From Bacillota bacterium (GTDB lineage Bacteria > Bacillota > Clostridia > Christensenellales > UMGS416), in the NCBI GenBank assembly GCA_023421955.1, contig JAEZSE010000045.1:8915-72914 (forward strand): 64,000 bases of DNA, given 5' to 3'. Below, piece after piece: positions 45,662 through 53,505 of this stretch. A program made the translations under genes and the position numbers. Under the pieces are notes generated by a model. The model saw only the letters and a program-made list of their open reading frames with translations, made no database searches and had not been told where the DNA came from. Within the stretch, counting starts at the first letter, position 1, and every line of letters starts with the position of its first letter.

Positions 45662-45980
45662 TGAGGCTCGACGTGATCTGATGCTTATTAAGCAAATTGC
45701 TGATCAAGTGTGGGGGGCAAATTGTAGATTTGGTGATCTCAAGGTGATGGATTCACCTTATCCTGAATTTGAAATACCATTGAGGCTTTATGAAAAGTGG
45801 GATATTGGAATTTACTATGACCGTTCAGCAGTTGACATTGGAATCAAACAAGGCGAAAAGTATGTTTTACTTGACAAGTTCACAACACAGAAAGTGTTTC
45901 GCGGAATGAATGCAATGACGGAAGATAACTTGCTTCATAATTTTGAATTACTAAATGAAGTGGTGCTTGCATGCTCTTAA
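45651..45980 (+). CDS. Candidate immunity protein of cassette 1
   Basis: 109 residues, small and acidic, with no signal or membrane helix. It opens with a helix (D-N-E-A-R-R-D-L-M-L-I-K-Q-I-A) and has a beta-rich centre (I-P-L-R-L-Y-E-K-W-D-I-G-I-Y-Y). ATG 45651 lies inside the toxin end with GGAGG in front, so it could be translated if transcribed. No family recognised; the immunity role is from position. Confidence 0.65.
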   Translation: MLDNEARRDLMLIKQIADQVWGANCRFGDLKVMDSPYPEFEIPLRLYEKWDIGIYYDRSAVDIGIKQGEKYVLLDKFTTQKVFRGMNAMTEDNLLHNFELLNEVVLACS

Positions 45981-46037
45981 TAGTTTTATCTGTAAACAAT
46001 ATGTTAGATAAGTGAATGGTGACTTGTTGTTAGGATT

Positions 46038-46065
46038 ACCGGGATCTCTTTGATTCCGGTTTTTT
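46038..46065 (+). terminator. Terminator before cassette 2
   Basis: ACCGGGATC-TCTTT-GATTCCGGT followed by TTTTT. A nearly identical copy precedes cassette 5 at 50317, in both cases touching an L2 linker. Confidence 0.85.
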
Positions 46066-46894
46066 GCATCTGGTCATCAAAGGCATCCGCTCCGAATCCC
46101 TTGCCGACACCCTCGCCGCTGCCGGCCACACCCTGAACCAAGGCGACGCCATCCTCCTCCAGGTTTCTAGCGGCAAAGCCATTGGCGTAGCCCCTTACTC
46201 CGAAGCCACCCTTATAGAAGCCTCCCAGCTTTCCAGCGGAGCAAAGATCAAAGTCTTCCGGGCAGAGAGCATAAGCTTGGACGGCAAAGGCCCGATCTAC
46301 CGCAATGTGACCAAGGAGTATGCGCCACAGATTGCCAAGGCGGAAGGAAAGAATTTCGCAGCGGCGGCAGGAAAAGAGGGGGTGGGGGGAGAACATATAG
46401 TTTCATTCTCAGACATTATTGATGATGTCACTGAAGGAAAAGATCTGTTCCGTGGGGATGATCTTCAATATTCTAGTAAAAGGCCAAATGGGATATCAAA
46501 ATCATATGTAAATTCCTCCGGAGACCTCATGCCTGCAAATGTGGAGGGTATGTATCACGGTAGAGAAGTAACTGTTATCGAACACGTTCTTGGTGGTTTT
46601 CGAAAAGGTGCAAAAGCGAATAGCCCCTATACTAGCTTTTCCAGCGATCAAGGTATTTCCAACAAATATGGAGACAGTACTATTAAGGTGGATGTAGCAA
46701 GGCTGGGAAACGATATAAGGAGTGGACAGATAAAAGATGTCGAGATTCTATCTCCACAGCAAGTGCTTGATGCGATCAAATCTGATATCCGTGAGTCTAG
46801 CTATTGGAAGAATTTAGCGTTAAAATGGGCACAACGAGATAACGAATACCTTATCAAAGGTGTCATTCCTCAAGAATACATTACTATAAAGTAA
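46066..46894 (+). CDS. Silent cassette 2: L2 linker plus ADP-ribosyltransferase-like toxin
   Basis: About 275 codons with no proper start; an incidental TTG lies inside the preceding terminator. Linker L2 ends at the tag near 46393. The toxin of about 165 residues has D-L-F-R-G-D-D-L near the start, V-I-E-H-V-L-G-G, then S-P-Y-T-S-F-S-S-D-Q-G and I-K-V-D-V-A-R-L. The R...STS-like pattern recalls ADP-ribosyltransferase toxins; the final glutamate cannot be fixed by eye. The immunity gene follows 13 bases later. Confidence 0.65.
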
Positions 46895-46907
46895 AGAGGT
46901 GAATATG

Positions 46908-47183
46908 ATGGATATTTTATACAAAAATGAACCTATTGGAAAAATGTCGAACACATACAATGAAGAATATTGGGTTCATGGCGATTTTACCCCATATAGT
47001 GCGTACTATAAGTACAAGAGTTTCTTCGATGCTTTGGTATGTGAGGAGGGGATGGATGAAACTCAGTTTGATCAAGCTCTTTTTGATGAGAATAATTGGT
47101 TTGTTAACGTAGATGATGAAACTATTGGTATTTGGATGCCAGCCATTTATGAGGATGGGGATATATCGATACGATATAGATGA
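46908..47183 (+). CDS. Candidate immunity protein of cassette 2
   Basis: 91 residues, opening M-D-I-L-Y-K-N-E-P-I-G, with W-V-H-G-D-F near 22-27 and I-G-I-W-M-P-A-I-Y near 71-79. No family assigned. It is paralogous along its length to the broken gene at 61232, which confirms the start at 46908 (ATG 46905 is also possible). GAGGTG lies seven bases upstream. Probably binds the ART-like toxin. Confidence 0.7.
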   Translation: MDILYKNEPIGKMSNTYNEEYWVHGDFTPYSAYYKYKSFFDALVCEEGMDETQFDQALFDENNWFVNVDDETIGIWMPAIYEDGDISIRYR

Positions 47184-47307
47184 ACAATAGAGGGCTCCAC
47201 CACCGGGACCAAATGATCCCGGGGTATTCTTAAAAGTTTCTGGCTTATCGAAATCACCCCACATAAAAACCCATTCATATATTGGTGCGTTTATAATTCT
47301 CTCATAG

Positions 47308-47335
47308 ACAGCCCGAACAAGCGGGCTGTTTGCAT
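47308..47335 (+). terminator. Terminator after cassette 2
   Basis: Stem ACAGCCCG/CGGGCTGT with a five- to six-base loop and TTTG. The preceding 120 bases (47184-47307) hold no clear gene. Confidence 0.75.
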
Positions 47336-47342
47336 TTGTCCC

Positions 47343-48116
47343 ATGGCAGAACAAGAAATGTATAAATCTTCAGTAGTTGAGAAAACACGCAGTCGGATCA
47401 CTGGACGAACCTCATTAAAACTCATGGCCGACATTCAAGATGCCGGGTATCAGGTTAAGAAAGGCGACTATATTCTTGTCACAACAAACAACGGACGGGT
47501 TGTTGATATCAAGCCATATGACGCGACGCTTGCTTCTGAAATACTTGCGAGCAAAGGCAGAAGAGGGGCAAGAGTGTTCAAACTTGATGGGGTTGGGTAT
47601 CAGGGCGGCAACCCAATGTTGGCGGATGTGACGAAGGATATCATAGCGGCTGAATTATCGATGAATGCAAATCAAGATATTTTGCCTCAGACGGCAGGAA
47701 AAGAAGGAGTTGGGGGAGAATATAAAGATCGAACTGGCTCTCCTGATATTAGTCAAGTAGGAATTAGCCGTGTATTCGATGCTAGTGGCAAATATGTTGG
47801 TGAAACAGCAAATGAGATTGAAAAGAAATTTCCCGGCAGGGTTGTAGGTGTTGAAATAAATGTTTTTCGATCAGATGGCTCATTACTCACTGACCTTGAT
47901 ATTGAATTGAGTAATGTAGTGATTCAGGTTAAGTCTGGATCTGGTAAAAAACTCACTAGACAATTAGTAAATACACAGACTGGCACGACAAAATTTGTAA
48001 TTGGGTATACGCCCGATCTTAAACCATCGTCTGCAGTGGTAAGGGGAGCAAAGGCAATGGGTTTTGAAGTTTTTACAACATGGGAAGACTTGCTGGAGTA
48101 TTTGTACAACCATTAA
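47343..48116 (+). CDS. Silent cassette 3: outlier linker plus PD-(D/E)XK-like nuclease toxin
   Basis: 257 residues from an ATG without ribosome site. The linker differs from L1-L3 in sequence but follows the same plan: G-Y-Q-V-K-K-G-D-Y-I-L-V, then a V-F-K-L-D-G-V-G-Y segment, then the tag T-A-G-K-E-G-V-G-G-E near 47693-47720. The toxin contains D-I-E-L-S-N-V-V-I-Q-V-K-S-G near residues 183-196, the D...ExK-type core of restriction-endonuclease-like toxins. DNA cleavage is therefore likely. The immunity gene follows 16 bases later. Confidence 0.72.
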   Translation: MAEQEMYKSSVVEKTRSRITGRTSLKLMADIQDAGYQVKKGDYILVTTNNGRVVDIKPYDATLASEILASKGRRGARVFKLDGVGYQGGNPMLADVTKDIIAAELSMNANQDILPQTAGKEGVGGEYKDRTGSPDISQVGISRVFDASGKYVGETANEIEKKFPGRVVGVEINVFRSDGSLLTDLDIELSNVVIQVKSGSGKKLTRQLVNTQTGTTKFVIGYTPDLKPSSAVVRGAKAMGFEVFTTWEDLLEYLYNH

Positions 48117-48132
48117 TATTGGAGGGAATAAT

Positions 48133-48489
48133 ATGCAGTGGATCATTTTAATCGGAGACGAAAACCTTACACTAGAATCGGTGAAGAATATTGACCATTA
48201 TGGCTGTTTGCGCGCTTATGATGTTCCTGATATAGGAGAGAGATATTGTGTTGATTTTGGTAATGATCATATCTTTTACGATTACGAGAAAGGAGAAGAT
48301 GCTATGAGAGATTTTGAGGAAGAGGATTTGAAGAAAATACCGTTTGCCAACCCACACACAATAACGATGATATATCAGTCTGAAGAACGAATGAAAATGA
48401 TTCTTCAACAAGATAATTACTTAAGAGGAATATATGTTGATGATGATCATGGCCAGATATTACCGATTGAAGAATTCATAAATCAATAG
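48133..48489 (+). CDS. Candidate immunity protein of cassette 3
   Basis: 118 residues, strongly acidic (Y-E-K-G-E-D-A-M-R-D-F-E-E-E-D-L). It fits an inhibitor that mimics DNA charge. Opening M-Q-W-I-I-L-I-G-D-E; closing I-L-P-I-E-E-F-I-N-Q. I recognise no named family. ATG 48133 has GGAGGG seven bases upstream. Terminated at 48537. Confidence 0.68.
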   Translation: MQWIILIGDENLTLESVKNIDHYGCLRAYDVPDIGERYCVDFGNDHIFYDYEKGEDAMRDFEEEDLKKIPFANPHTITMIYQSEERMKMILQQDNYLRGIYVDDDHGQILPIEEFINQ

Positions 48490-48536
48490 TGAACCCTTAC
48501 TTATTCTCTTAAGTGAAAAGTATTACACTTTATTAA

Positions 48537-48560
48537 GAGGAGGCAGATGCCTCCTTTTCT
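48537..48560 (+). terminator. Terminator after cassette 3
   Basis: GAGGAGGC-AGAT-GCCTCCTT followed by TTCTT. Confidence 0.85.
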
Positions 48561-48611
48561 TATAGCATAAGATACTTCGAATGTTCAAGTAGCTATATTG
48601 TTATTAGCCTC

Positions 48612-49385
48612 ACCCTCCCCACCGGCAAAACCTACCTGACCAAGTCGGACACCAAACACATTTCCTCCATACTCGACAGCAAGGGCATTGTGACAAAAAC
48701 CGGCGATGACATTCTGCTCTATTCCATTGACGGTGTTCAATTTGATACGATAAAATACAGCGACGAAGCGCTTGCGGATCTTGTGAAGGGCAACAAAGAC
48801 TTTGCCATACTGCGGGTTAACCGCGTGGGGCATGCCGGGAAGAACTACAAATTCCTGAATGCTGTGGGTGATTACCAGCCGCAGATTGCCAAGGTGGAAG
48901 GAAGGAATTTCGCGGCGGCGGCAGGAAAAGAGGGGGTGGGGGGAGAATACTTAACCTCTCAATCTCAGCTGGGAGCAACGGATGGCTCAGGGATTTCATT
49001 TACTAGAGATCAAACTGAGCTTGATGATTTAGCAAAAGACCCTTCGCATGGTGGCAAGATTGATACTAAATCAATTGCTGAACGGGAAGTTGGTATCGGT
49101 CTTGAGTCGCAGGGTAAAGTTGGTAAGCTCATTAGAGATCCCAGTGGCAGCGCTGATTATGTTGATAGCGCGACAGGCCAAAAATGGGATGTGAAGGCCT
49201 TTAATTCTAAGTTTGCACCAAAGGGATACAACTTGAGCGAAGCGATGAATAAAATTCAGAAGAGCATTGGAGAAGGCGAAAATGTTATGCTTGATACAAG
49301 AAATCTCCATGCAGATCATTTAGCAGAACTTATCGGCGAGATTGCGAAGCAAGGATTGATGGACAAAGTGTTATTATGGCCATAA
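48612..49385 (+). CDS. Silent cassette 4: L1 linker plus CdiA-type nuclease toxin
   Basis: About 257 codons; no start with a ribosome site, GTG 48690 is incidental. Linker L1 ends at the tag near 48947. The toxin of about 145 residues contains A-E-R-E-V-G-I-G-L-E-S-Q-G, then S-A-D-Y-V-D and K-W-D-V-K-A-F. The E...D...DxK spacing fits PD-(D/E)XK nucleases found at CdiA C-termini. The product would cut DNA or RNA. A pentapeptide-repeat gene follows 15 bases later. Confidence 0.72.
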   Translation, partial: TLPTGKTYLTKSDTKHISSILDSKGIVTKTGDDILLYSIDGVQFDTIKYSDEALADLVKGNKDFAILRVNRVGHAGKNYKFLNAVGDYQPQIAKVEGRNFAAAAGKEGVGGEYLTSQSQLGATDGSGISFTRDQTELDDLAKDPSHGGKIDTKSIAEREVGIGLESQGKVGKLIRDPSGSADYVDSATGQKWDVKAFNSKFAPKGYNLSEAMNKIQKSIGEGENVMLDTRNLHADHLAELIGEIAKQGLMDKVLLWP

Positions 49386-49400
49386 AAGGAGGATGAGTAT

Positions 49401-49967
49401 ATGAATAGTCTTCTGAGCAACTTAGTGGATCAGCATGACTTATGGCAAAGAACTCTGGGTAAAGAGGGAATGCAATTGATTTTGAAAGAGCACGACCTTT
49501 CCGGTTCGGATTTGTCAAATCGGGATTTAGCGAACAGCGCATTTCTTGATGTTAGGCTTGATAACGCAGAGTTGCACAATGTTGATTTGGCTTATTCCAA
49601 TTTGGGTTATTCAAGTTTTATTAATGCTAAATTGAGAGATGTCAATTTAGTGAAGGCTGAGGCTGATCACGTGGATTTCAGGGACGCAACTATTGAAAAC
49701 ATGGATGCTTTCAGGGCCACTTTTTTTGGAGCAAGTTTTCGAAACGCGATATTAACAGGAGTGAATTTCTCCAGAAGCTCATTAGCTGGTGTTGACTTAA
49801 CGGGCGCAACGATTCGAGGATGTCGATTCCATAAAGCTGATCTTACTAACATAAAGGGTTTGGAAAGCTTGATTCTTGATTGGATAGATGTTGGTGAGGA
49901 TAGTTGTCCTGAAAAACTGTTTGGAAAGCATGGAATAGAGTGGCTTCAAGCAGAGAGTAGGAAATAG
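49401..49967 (+). CDS. Pentapeptide-repeat immunity protein of cassette 4
   Basis: 188 residues. From about 33 to 150 it is made of A(D/N)LxN-type five-residue repeats (D-L-S-G-S-D-L-S-N-R-D-L-A-N; F-R-N-A-I-L-T-G-V-N-F), forming a square beta-helix. Such proteins can mimic DNA, and pentapeptide proteins are known as immunity proteins in polymorphic toxin systems. It ends with a short helical cap. ATG 49401 has AGGAGG upstream. The pairing with the nuclease is from position. Confidence 0.8.
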   Translation: MNSLLSNLVDQHDLWQRTLGKEGMQLILKEHDLSGSDLSNRDLANSAFLDVRLDNAELHNVDLAYSNLGYSSFINAKLRDVNLVKAEADHVDFRDATIENMDAFRATFFGASFRNAILTGVNFSRSSLAGVDLTGATIRGCRFHKADLTNIKGLESLILDWIDVGEDSCPEKLFGKHGIEWLQAESRK

Positions 49968-50034
49968 TAGCAGAGTGAAGAATCTGTTATGTAGCTTTAT
50001 GTTGAGCACATAATTAATCTATTAGTAACACATT

Positions 50035-50058
50035 GCCTCCTATTGGGAGGCTTTTTTT
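50035..50058 (+). terminator. Terminator after cassette 4
   Basis: GCCTCC-TATT-GGGAGGC followed by seven T. Confidence 0.9.
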
Positions 50059-50069
50059 ATTTCTTATCC

Positions 50070-50273
50070 CCACCGGCAAAACCTACCTGACCAAGCCGGA
50101 CACGAGACCGAATGTCAGGTATATATACCCTTGGGCACCTCTCGGTTGCTGCGTTAAGCAAATTTAATCATACTTATGCAATAACTCGTTATCATGAGGC
50201 AATGCAATCTTTAGATAGCGTTAACAAATCCTTAGTTGAGGATTTGCTTAACACGGATGTATTCGATAAGTAG
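50070..50273 (+). pseudogene. Remnant cassette: L1 linker stub and 53-codon frame
   Basis: A stub of linker L1 (P-T-G-K-T-Y-L-T-K-P-D-T) breaks off near 50103. A short frame from ATG 50112 to TAG 50273 follows: 53 codons, opening M-S-G-I-Y-T-L-G-H-L and containing Y-A-I-T-R-Y-H-E-A-M-Q. It is A+T-rich like a toxin or immunity end and has no ribosome site. This looks like the residue of a cassette from which the middle has been deleted. Confidence 0.55.
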
Positions 50274-50316
50274 ACATCGGTCACAGATACGAAGGTTTAC
50301 TATTTCTAGATAACAG

Positions 50317-50345
50317 AACCGGGATCTTTTTGATTCCGGTTTTTT
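50317..50345 (+). terminator. Terminator before cassette 5
   Basis: AACCGGGATC-TTTTT-GATTCCGGTT followed by TTTT; near copy of the one at 46038. Confidence 0.85.
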
Positions 50346-51134
50346 ATGCGCCTAGTAATCAAAGGCATCCGCTCAGAATCCCTCACCGACACCCTCGCCG
50401 CTGCCGGCCACACCCTGAATCAGGGCGACGCCATCATCCTCCAGGTTTCCGGCGGCAAAGCCATTGGCGCAGCCCCCTACTCCGATGCCACTCTTGTTGA
50501 AGCTACGCAGCTTACCGACGGAGCAAAGCTCAAGGTCTTCCGTGCGGAGAGCGTGCGCCTGGACGGCAAAGGCCCGATTTACCGCAATGTGACCAAGGAG
50601 TATGCGCCGCAGATTGCCAAGGCGGAAGGAAAGAATTTCGCGGCGGCGGCAGGAAAAGAGGGGGTGGGGGGAGAATATGAAGCTATTGATACTAGCTTGA
50701 GTTCTCGAAACGCTAGCGGTCAAAGAATGTATGGACCTACTAAAAGGCCATCGTGGAGGCAGTCTGAAATCGATGCAGCAACTGATTATCCTGAATATTC
50801 GCCACAGAAATCGTTTATTAGGATGAGTGATGGTATCGTAAAGGAAGTCCCATATGGAACAAAGGGAAGCATAAGGCCAGACTATCACTTAGGCTTACAT
50901 AGTATTGATATAAAGAACTATGATATTGTGTCAGCTAAAGGCCGATCTAGATTGGTTAATGATATTGTTTAACAATATAATCAACGACTAAATGTCTTGC
51001 CAATCGGATCAAAACAGACAGTAGTTATTGATGCTAGAGGTCAGAGTATTACTGATTATGTTCTAGAATGGATTTATTCTCGAATTATTGATAAGACCAA
51101 CAAGGGTATTGAGGTAGTATTTAAAGAAAGGTAG
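50346..51134 (+). pseudogene. Silent cassette 5: L2 linker plus nuclease toxin with internal stop
   Basis: The frame starts at ATG 50346, directly on the terminator T-run and without ribosome site. Linker L2 ends at the tag near 50675. The toxin has R-P-D-Y-H-L and S-I-D-I-K-N-Y-D-I, fitting the D...ExK-like core of a restriction-type nuclease with Asp in place of Glu. It meets a TAA at 50970. The same frame then continues (Q-Y-N-Q-R-L-N-V-L-P, then V-V-I-D-A-R-G-Q) to TAG 51132. The conserved end lies behind the stop, so this copy would give a shortened toxin. Confidence 0.75.
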
Positions 51135-51150
51135 GAGGCTAATTATAACG

Positions 51151-51561
51151 GTGGGATTTTTAACCAATCATAGATTCTTTACGGTTGGCTCAATGGATTT
51201 TCTTCATTGCTTTTTTTCTAATATATGTTTCCATCTTGAAAAAGGATGCTGGGGAAGTAAATATCCATCGTTGATGAATGAACTATACAATGGGACATTA
51301 CCTTCCGACAAAATTGACCTAGCAATTTCTGAACTTAATGAGATAAAGAGAAGATTATCATTTATTAGACCATCAGACGTTATATGGGACATTGAAAACC
51401 TAGATAGGAGGCCACCTTGGGGAAATGAAATAAGTGAGGATATTACTAATTTGGCGAATTATTTCATTACTAGCGAGGGAGAAGATTTGTTTGATGTATT
51501 GAATGGTGCTTTATTAATGGCAAAATCGAAAGGAGATTGTCTTCAGGTAATTAATTTATGA
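51151..51561 (+). CDS. Imm70-like immunity protein of cassette 5
   Basis: 136 residues. G-S-M-D-F-L-H-C-F-F-S-N-I near 14-26 and W-G-S-K-Y-P-S-L-M-N-E-L-Y near 36-48 match my memory of the Imm70 immunity family, and the helical centre R-P-S-D-V-I-W-D-I-E also fits. GTG 51151 is preceded by AGGAGG at a long distance of about 11 bases. It stays intact although its toxin is broken. Confidence 0.7.
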   Translation: MGFLTNHRFFTVGSMDFLHCFFSNICFHLEKGCWGSKYPSLMNELYNGTLPSDKIDLAISELNEIKRRLSFIRPSDVIWDIENLDRRPPWGNEISEDITNLANYFITSEGEDLFDVLNGALLMAKSKGDCLQVINL

Positions 51562-51570
51562 GGAATTTCC

Positions 51571-51690
51571 ATGGTTAATAATACAGCAGCAATGCCAGTT
51601 GGGACGGAGGTCACTTTAATGACTGAAGGAAAGAGGAAATTCTTTATTGATACAAACAATGGAGAAGAGATTACACTATATAAGGACTAA
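51571..51690 (+). CDS. Small open frame, 39 aa
   Basis: ATG 51571 to TAA 51690. Opens M-V-N-N-T-A-A-M-P-V-G-T-E-V and ends E-I-T-L-Y-K-D. It has no clear ribosome site. It may be a residual immunity gene end or a small protein; kept because composition and position fit the array. Confidence 0.35.
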   Translation: MVNNTAAMPVGTEVTLMTEGKRKFFIDTNNGEEITLYKD

Positions 51691-51736
51691 TTCATAAGCG
51701 AGAAAAAACATACGTAAAAGCGAGATAAGACTGTGG

Positions 51737-51759
51737 TAAGCCCCCCTGCTGGGGGCTTA
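51737..51759 (+). terminator. Terminator after cassette 5
   Basis: TAAGCCCCC/GGGGGCTTA hairpin; only a short T-run. Confidence 0.75.
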
Positions 51760-51828
51760 TTCGTACCCTAAGTTGCTTCGTATACGAGTGATAATGCATA
51801 GGGAAGCAGTGCAACCATTGACCTCTCA

Positions 51829-52827
51829 ACCCTCCCCACCGGCAAAACCTACCTGACTAAGCCGGACACTAAATTCGTTTCCTCCATACTCGACAGCAAG
51901 GGCATTGTGACAAAAACCGGCGACGACATTCTCCTCTATTCCATTGACGGGGTTCATTTTGATGCGATAAAATTCAGTGACGAAGCCCTTGCGGATCTTG
52001 TGAAGAGCAACCAAGACTTTGCCATCCTGCGGGTTAACCGTGTGGGGCATGCCGGGGAGAACTACAAATTCCTGAATGCCGTGGGTGAGTACCAGCCGCA
52101 GATTGCCAAGGTGGAAGGAAAGAATCTCGCGGCGGCGGCAGGAAAAGAGGGGGTGGGGGGAGATTTAAAGAAACTCGTATTAGGCAGGAGTGGAAAAGGT
52201 TCACAAGATAGCATAGATTTATTGAAACAATCAACCTGCACCAATGATGATCTCCACAAATACCTGAGTAAGATAGACAGTAAAGCGGCAGAGGTATTTG
52301 CAAGAACAGGTGAATGGCCTTCTGGTATTCAGATACCAAAGAGTCCGGATGTACTACATGCAGATGGATCAATAAAATGGGAGATGGCCCCGAAGGGGGG
52401 ATATAGACTTGATATAAATGGGGACGCAATTAAAACAATGCGGACTCCTCAAATTGGAGAGATTGTTGATCGAAATGGCCCACCAACCGGACGGTATACG
52501 TCTCCATTGATCAAGAATAAACCATATACATATGAGATGAGATCCTTGCCGTATGTTGAAGATTCTTCGATGTATCATAAGTATCAGGTAATTGGAGATT
52601 TTTCGAAGATAAAGGAGCACGTCCAGAACTGTAATGATACATTTGTGAAAACACAGATTGAAGCCTATGTTACTAAGTGGTTTGAAGGTGATTATAGCAA
52701 ACTGGTAACTTATCGTGGTGAAATTGTTGAAGTTAAGGGATGGGGCGTTGGAGGTGGTCTTCAAGACGAAATGCCAATAAGGATCGAGTGGCTTGTAAAG
52801 ATCGGATTGCTTAGAGAGATATATTAA
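51829..52827 (+). CDS. Silent cassette 6: L1 linker plus TNT-type NAD glycohydrolase toxin
   Basis: About 332 codons without a proper start. Linker L1 ends at the tag near 52163. In the toxin, W-P-S-G-I-Q-I-P, then G-E-I-V-D-R-N-G-P-P-T-G-R-Y-T-S-P and Y-E-M-R-S-L-P-Y are the hallmarks of the TNT family of NAD-destroying toxins, and W-G-V-G-G-G-L-Q-D-E-M-P near the end resembles its W-F-G-Q-P-G-G-G-I-Q-Y region. It would deplete NAD in a target cell. The immunity gene follows 14 bases after. Confidence 0.8.
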   Translation, partial: TLPTGKTYLTKPDTKFVSSILDSKGIVTKTGDDILLYSIDGVHFDAIKFSDEALADLVKSNQDFAILRVNRVGHAGENYKFLNAVGEYQPQIAKVEGKNLAAAAGKEGVGGDLKKLVLGRSGKGSQDSIDLLKQSTCTNDDLHKYLSKIDSKAAEVFARTGEWPSGIQIPKSPDVLHADGSIKWEMAPKGGYRLDINGDAIKTMRTPQIGEIVDRNGPPTGRYTSPLIKNKPYTYEMRSLPYVEDSSMYHKYQVIGDFSKIKEHVQNCNDTFVKTQIEAYVTKWFEGDYSKLVTYRGEIVEVKGWGVGGGLQDEMPIRIEWLVKIGLLREIY

Positions 52828-52841
52828 TAGGAGGGATGACA

Positions 52842-53093
52842 ATGACGAAGGAACAGGCTCTTGAGATTATTGATAATGAAGATCTACAACACTTTAATAT
52901 TGGTGAAGATAGATATTTTTATGAGAACGAGGTATGTATATACAAACAGAATGGATACTGGAGAGTATTTACTACTGATGAACGGGCAAGTATTGTCACG
53001 GGATCAGAGCGTCTATTTGAAGAGGAGAGTGATGCGTGGGAAAGTTTCATAAAAAGATTGAGAGCGGACAAGGTGTTGAACTCTTATCATTAA
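52842..53093 (+). CDS. Candidate immunity protein of cassette 6
   Basis: 83 residues. E-Q-A-L-E-I-I, then Y-F-Y-E-N-E-V-C-I-Y-K-Q-N-G-Y-W-R-V-F-T-T-D-E-R and a helical end resemble the Imm59 family; this is from memory. ATG 52842 lies seven bases after AGGAGG, while ATG 52836 touches it. It should bind the TNT-type toxin. Confidence 0.7.
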   Translation: MTKEQALEIIDNEDLQHFNIGEDRYFYENEVCIYKQNGYWRVFTTDERASIVTGSERLFEEESDAWESFIKRLRADKVLNSYH

Positions 53094-53149
53094 GCTTTTT
53101 ATACTTATGACGAATAGATAAAGTAGAAGCTTGCATATATCATGTCAAG

Positions 53150-53184
53150 AGCAACGAGATTTTGATAATTTCGTTGCTTTATTT
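53150..53184 (+). terminator. Terminator after cassette 6
   Basis: AGCAACGA/TCGTTGCT stem with a 13-base loop followed by TTATTT. Confidence 0.75.
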
Positions 53185-53229
53185 AAAGATATAATAGAAG
53201 TCAGCTATGGGATTATCTTCCCTGCTAGC

Positions 53230-53505
53230 TTCACCGCCGCCGGCCACACCCTGAACCAAGGCGACGCCATCATCCTCCAGGTTTCCGGAGGCAAAGCCAT
53301 CGGCGCAGCCCCCTACTCCGAAGCCACTCTTATTGAAGCTGCGCAGCTTATTGACGGAGCAAAGCTCAAGGTCTTCCGGGCGGAGAGCATAAGCCTGGGC
53401 GGCAAAGGCCCGATTTACCGCAATGTGACCAAGGAGTATGCGTTGCAGATTGCCAAGGCGGAAGGAAAGAATTTCTCGGCGGCGGCAGGAAAAGAGGGGG
53501 TGGGC
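53230..53505 (+). pseudogene. Cassette 7 remnant: L2 linker without toxin
   Basis: The L2 linker enters in mid-domain (F-T-A-A-G-H-T-L-N-Q-G-D) after an abrupt change from A+T-rich sequence at 53229. It runs to the tag A-A-A-G-K-E-G-V-G at about 53505, where it joins directly to the long L3 segment of cassette 8 in a different frame. No toxin and no immunity gene remain between the two linkers. A trace of recombination at the tag. Confidence 0.75.

Noticed and set aside
47184..47307. Possible short coding fragment (P-P-G-P-N-D-P-G-V-F-L) or a reverse-strand frame before cassette 3.
   Set aside because: Neither strand has a start signal or resemblance to the array parts; the region mainly leads to a terminator.
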